Source: Fusobacteriota bacterium (lineage in GTDB: Bacteria > Fusobacteriota > Fusobacteriia > Fusobacteriales > JAAYPW01). From it: a stretch of DNA of 37,628 nt. Where the stretch lies: assembly GCA_012519615.1 (NCBI GenBank), contig JAAYPW010000097.1:1-37628 (forward strand), written 5' to 3'. A model generated the notes under the pieces. The model was not told the origin of the DNA, searched no databases, and worked only from the letters and a program-made list of their open reading frames with translations. The translations under genes and the position numbers were made by a program. This document shows positions 34,605 through 37,628 of this stretch, in pieces; position 1 is the first letter of the stretch; the number at the start of each line of letters is the position of its first letter.

Positions 34605-35564
34605 ATGAAAAAATATATAGTTGGAGTAGATATTGGTGGTACAAATATAAAATCGGGGATTTTACTAGATAATGGAGAAGTCCTACTAACTAAATCTATA
34701 AAAACTGAAGCAAATAGAGGAGCAGATTATGTATTAGAGAAAATAAAAAACCTTATTTTTGAAATGCTTAATGAGATGAAAATAGAAAAAGAAAGTGTAA
34801 TTGGGATTGGGATGGGAATTCCAGGGCCTACAAGTACTGATACAGGTATAGTTAACTTTTGTCCCAATATGAAAGGTTGGGAAAATTACCGTGCAGAATC
34901 AGTTTTATTTGCAAAAACAGGGATACCAGTAAAAATAGGTAATGATGTAAATGTTATTACACTAGGGGAAACATGGAAAGGTGCAGCTGTAGGATATAAA
35001 AATGTATTAGGGATTACATTAGGGACAGGTATTGGTGGTGGACTTGTAATAGATGGGAAACTAGTATCGGGATTTACAGGTGCAGCAGGGGAAGTTGGAC
35101 ATCTTAAAATTGAAAAAAATGGTAAACTATGTGGTTGTGGACAATATGGCTGTTGGGAAGCTTATGCATCTGCAACGGGATTAATTAGAGAAGCTGCATC
35201 GAGATTATTAGTATGTAATAATAGTAAACTTTGGGAACATATAAATGGAGATCTAAATAAAATTGAAGCAAAAGATATATTTGATTTTGCTAAAGAGGGA
35301 GACAAATTATGTCTTGAACTAGTTGATTTTGAGATAAATTATTTATCTTTTGGATTAGCAAGTTTAATAAATGTAATAAATCCAGAAATTGTAGTTATTG
35401 GTGGAGGAATAAGTTTAGCAGGGGATATATTATTTGAGGGGTTACTTAAAAAACTAAATGAATATACACTAAAAGTGGCTCTACAAAGTGTAAATGTAGT
35501 ACCAGCTAAGCTAGGAAATGATGCTGGAATCGTAGGAGCTGCAGCTTTAATAAAATTAATATAA
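34605..35564 (+). CDS. ROK-family sugar kinase, probable glucokinase
   Basis: ATP-dependent sugar kinase of the ROK family, 319 residues. The phosphate-binding loop is GVDIGGTNIKSG at the N-terminus. GMGIPGPTSTDTGIV and VKIGNDVNVITLGE contain the catalytic aspartate in the NDVN motif, LGTGIGGGLVIDG is the adenosine loop, and the zinc-binding CGCGQYGCWEAYAS is complete. This matches glucokinase (GlkA-like) of Firmicutes. It has no DNA-binding domain, so it is an enzyme, not a ROK repressor. ATG 34605 is preferred over ATG 34599, because GGAGG (34593-34597) is seven bases from the former and one from the latter. With glgC upstream, a glucose storage link is plausible but inferred. Confidence 0.92.
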   Translation: MKKYIVGVDIGGTNIKSGILLDNGEVLLTKSIKTEANRGADYVLEKIKNLIFEMLNEMKIEKESVIGIGMGIPGPTSTDTGIVNFCPNMKGWENYRAESVLFAKTGIPVKIGNDVNVITLGETWKGAAVGYKNVLGITLGTGIGGGLVIDGKLVSGFTGAAGEVGHLKIEKNGKLCGCGQYGCWEAYASATGLIREAASRLLVCNNSKLWEHINGDLNKIEAKDIFDFAKEGDKLCLELVDFEINYLSFGLASLINVINPEIVVIGGGISLAGDILFEGLLKKLNEYTLKVALQSVNVVPAKLGNDAGIVGAAALIKLI

Positions 35565-35604
35565 ATATAATACAAAAAATTAAATTTATGAATACAATAA
35601 ACAT

Positions 35605-35653
35605 AAAGGAGGGGAGTATTACATAATATGATTTGTGTAATGCGAAGAAAATG
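35605..35653 (+). promoter_or_regulatory. SD-hairpin-start initiation region of ferredoxin gene
   Basis: AGGAGG (35607-35612) is 38 bases from ATG 35651. Bases 35616-35626 pair with 35633-35643 (11 pairs including two G-U, 6-base loop). Removing the hairpin leaves 10 bases. No other binding site lies between hairpin and ATG; TTG 35633 sits at the base of the loop. Confidence 0.7.
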
Positions 35654-35827
35654 GCATATAGAATTGTAAAAGAGGATTGTATAGGATGTGGTGCTTGTGA
35701 GACTGTTTGTCCTGTATCATGTATAAGTGAAGTTGCAGATGAAAAAAGAGAGATAAATGAATCAGAGTGTATTGACTGCGGTGCATGTGCATCAACATGT
35801 CCGGTATCGTGTATTTTTCAAGTGTAA
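35651..35827 (+). CDS. 2[4Fe-4S] ferredoxin
   Basis: Small electron carrier of 58 residues with two complete cluster motifs, CIGCGACETVCPVSCI and CIDCGACASTCPVSCI (C-x2-C-x2-C-x3-C-P twice), the clostridial-type layout. It serves low-potential electron transfer in anaerobes, for example with pyruvate:ferredoxin oxidoreductase. ATG 35651 gives the usual start MAYRIVKEDC. A reading from TTG 35633 would add six residues and start inside a hairpin, so it is rejected. The Shine-Dalgarno site is placed before that hairpin. It is a single gene followed by a strong terminator. Confidence 0.97.
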   Translation: MAYRIVKEDCIGCGACETVCPVSCISEVADEKREINESECIDCGACASTCPVSCIFQV

Positions 35828-35833
35828 AGTCAA

Positions 35834-35862
35834 TTAAAGAGGGTGATAACCCTCTTTTTAAT
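35834..35862 (+). terminator. intrinsic terminator after ferredoxin gene
   Basis: AAAGAGGGT (35836-35844), loop GATA and ACCCTCTTT (35849-35857), followed by TT and AATT that could extend the stem. Confidence 0.92.
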
Positions 35863-35907
35863 TAGAGTTAAGATAGAAAAATTAAAATTTATAAAGGGGA
35901 GATAAAA

Positions 35908-37628
35908 ATGGCTAGAAGAGAACAATCAATAGAACCAAACATTGCAGATTTAGCAAATAGCTGGTTAAAATCATACAAACTTGATTACAAATTAGAGCAA
36001 TAATCACTAAATGCAGAAATTGACAAAGCACTTGATGACTATTACTCAAAAAATGGCGGAACTGGTGGCAATCGTCCCGATGCAAAGTTATTGCTTCAAG
36101 ATAAAAATCTGAGCTTCTTCCCTATTCTCATTGAATATAAAGGCTACAAAAACAAACTTGTAAAACTTGACAATGAAGGACAGGTTGAGAATAGAAATAA
36201 TAAAAATCAATCTCACTTTGCTAACATAAACTCTTATGCAGTAAACGGAGCCGTTCACTACGCCAACGCTCTACTGCATCATACCAGTTATACCGATATT
36301 ATTGCAATAGGTATGACTGGATATAAAGATGAAGCAGAAAAAATCCGTTACGAAATTGGCGTTTATTATGTTTCTAAATCCAATCTTGGAGCAGGACAAA
36401 AAGTTGGTGATTATTCCGATTTCTCTTTTTTAGCACCGAAAAACTTTGATGCGTTTATTGAAAAAGTCAAAACCCTTCATCTTTCACAAGAGGAGTTAGA
36501 CAAACTCAAAGAGCAACGAGAAAAAGAGATTGATACAAGTTTGGTAAAACTCAATAACGACATTTACCAAAATGAAAAAGGGCTTGGCGATAATGACCGT
36601 GTCTATTTGGTTGCGGCTTCTATTATTGCAACACTTGGTATTCCCGGTAAAGTTGCACCTCTTGAAAAATCTGATTTAAAATCTTCTACCGAAAGAGGCA
36701 ATACAGACGGAGAAATTATCGTACGAAAAATACAAGCGTTCCTAAATGAAAAAGGACTTCCTAAAGATAAAAAAGATCTGATTATTAGAACGCTACAAAA
36801 TACATTAACCACCGAAAATATTAACAAAGTTGAAAAAGGCGAAAGTCAACTCAAAAGAGTCTTTACCAAAATCGTAGATGATTTAGGCATCTATTACAAA
36901 ATTGGTTTAACCACCGATTTTACAGGAAAGCTCTTTAACGAAATGTACGGTTGGCTCGGGTTTACTGAAGATAAATTAAACGATATAGTACTTACACCAT
37001 CTTATGTTGCTAAACTTTTAGCAAAACTTGCAAGGGTTAATAAAGATTCATATGTCTGGGATTTCGCCACAGGGTCAGCAGGTTTGTTAGTTGCAGCTAT
37101 GAATGAAATGCTTAATGACGCAAAAAATAATATTAATTCTCCAACGGAATTAACGAAAAAGGAAATAAAAATTAAGGCAGAACAATTATTAGGTATAGAG
37201 AAAATACAAGAAGTTTATATGTTAGCAATTTTAAATATGATTTTAATGGGAGATGGAAGCTCAAATATATTAAATAAGGATTCCTTAAAAGATTTTGATG
37301 GTAATTATGGTTTTGGAAAAACAGATAGCAAATTCCCAGCAGATGCTTTTGTATTAAATCCACCATATTCAGCAAATGGAAATGGTATGAACTTTGTAGA
37401 AAAAGCACTTGGAATGATGAATAAGGGCTATGCTGCTATAATTATTCAAAATTCGGCAGGTTCAGGAAAAGCTAAAGAATATAATAAGAGAATACTAGAA
37501 AAACACACGCTTTTGGCAAGTATAAAAATGCCAGTAGATATTTTTATAGGTAAATCAAGTGTACAAACTAATATTTATGTATTTAAAGTAAATGAAAAAC
37601 ATCATAAAGATGAAATGGTTAAATTTAT
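35908..37628 (+). pseudogene. restriction-modification fusion (nuclease + N6-adenine methylase), interrupted by TAA
   Basis: ATG 35908, after AAAGGGGAG at 35893-35901, opens a frame that hits TAA at 36001 after 31 codons and is then open without a stop to the window end (about 540 more codons). The part before the stop (IADLANSWLKSYKLDYKLEQ) and after it (LNAEIDKALDDYYSKNGG) join smoothly, so this is one gene with a nonsense change. An N-terminal nuclease-like segment shows NRPDAK and, 17 residues on, LIEYKGY, fitting PD-(D/E)XK. The methylase domain has DFATGSAGLLVAA (SAM motif I) and VLNPPYSANG (motif IV). This is typical of type I HsdM or BcgI-like type IIB/IIG A subunits. The 5' kilobase is richer in GC and C-ending codons than the rest, suggesting transfer. 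The 3' end and any specificity gene lie outside. Confidence 0.8.

Noticed and set aside
1-37628. CRISPR arrays, tRNA/rRNA genes, insertion sequences, prophage
   Set aside because: I looked for regularly spaced repeats, cloverleaf-like segments, transposase motifs and integrase motifs on both strands and found none that could be supported.

Overview
The window is a very AT-rich stretch of chromosome (roughly three quarters A+T by eye). All recognisable genes lie on the + strand. It looks like a low-GC diderm anaerobe, most likely Fusobacteriota. It carries LptF/LptG-type lipopolysaccharide permeases (an outer membrane) together with genes more familiar from Firmicutes (SepF, a SigH-like sigma factor next to rlmB, a YueI/DUF1694 protein). 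The phylum call is an inference from gene content; a diderm Firmicute such as Halanaerobiales is the main alternative.

Layout. 1-2537: 3' part of a HEAT-repeat protein, a small membrane protein, and sepF with its own promoter and terminator. 2585-3677: a decayed interval with remnants of two small lipoprotein genes and otherwise no gene. 3742-9304: alaS-ruvX-secD-secF, then a small winged-helix protein. 9413-16057: alr, two exported or membrane proteins of unknown role, an RlmI-like rRNA methyltransferase, a CvpA-like protein and lptF-lptG, closely spaced and probably co-transcribed in part. 16084-20910: M16 peptidase, dut, minD, minE, rodA and an RluA-family pseudouridine synthase. 20986-26570: a Cache-domain chemoreceptor, pgeF, a tartrate/D-malate-type dehydrogenase, a DUF1537 sugar-acid kinase and a small membrane protein. 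26697-31524: a large beta-propeller protein without a signal peptide, a DUF1694 protein with a cysteine cluster, murA, rlmB and a SigH-like sigma factor. 31568-32249: gene-free. 32364-35827: cheR, glgC, a ROK-family sugar kinase and a 2[4Fe-4S] ferredoxin. 35908-end: a restriction-modification gene fusing a PD-(D/E)XK-like segment to an N6-adenine methylase, interrupted by an in-frame TAA and richer in GC at its 5' end.

Most genes are housekeeping: division-site placement (SepF, MinDE), wall synthesis (Alr, MurA, RodA), envelope and secretion (LptFG, SecDF), translation (AlaS, RlmB, RlmI, RluA) and chemotaxis (MCP, CheR).

The most striking unexplained pattern concerns translation starts. In four separate genes (the RluA-family gene, DUF1694, cheR and ferredoxin) a strong Shine-Dalgarno sequence lies 34-47 bases from the only plausible start codon. 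In each case a good hairpin fills the gap. Removing the hairpin leaves 7-11 bases, a normal spacing. The four hairpins differ in sequence, so the shared element is the architecture. It resembles the structured initiation region known for phage T4 gene 38, but here it recurs in about one gene in eight.
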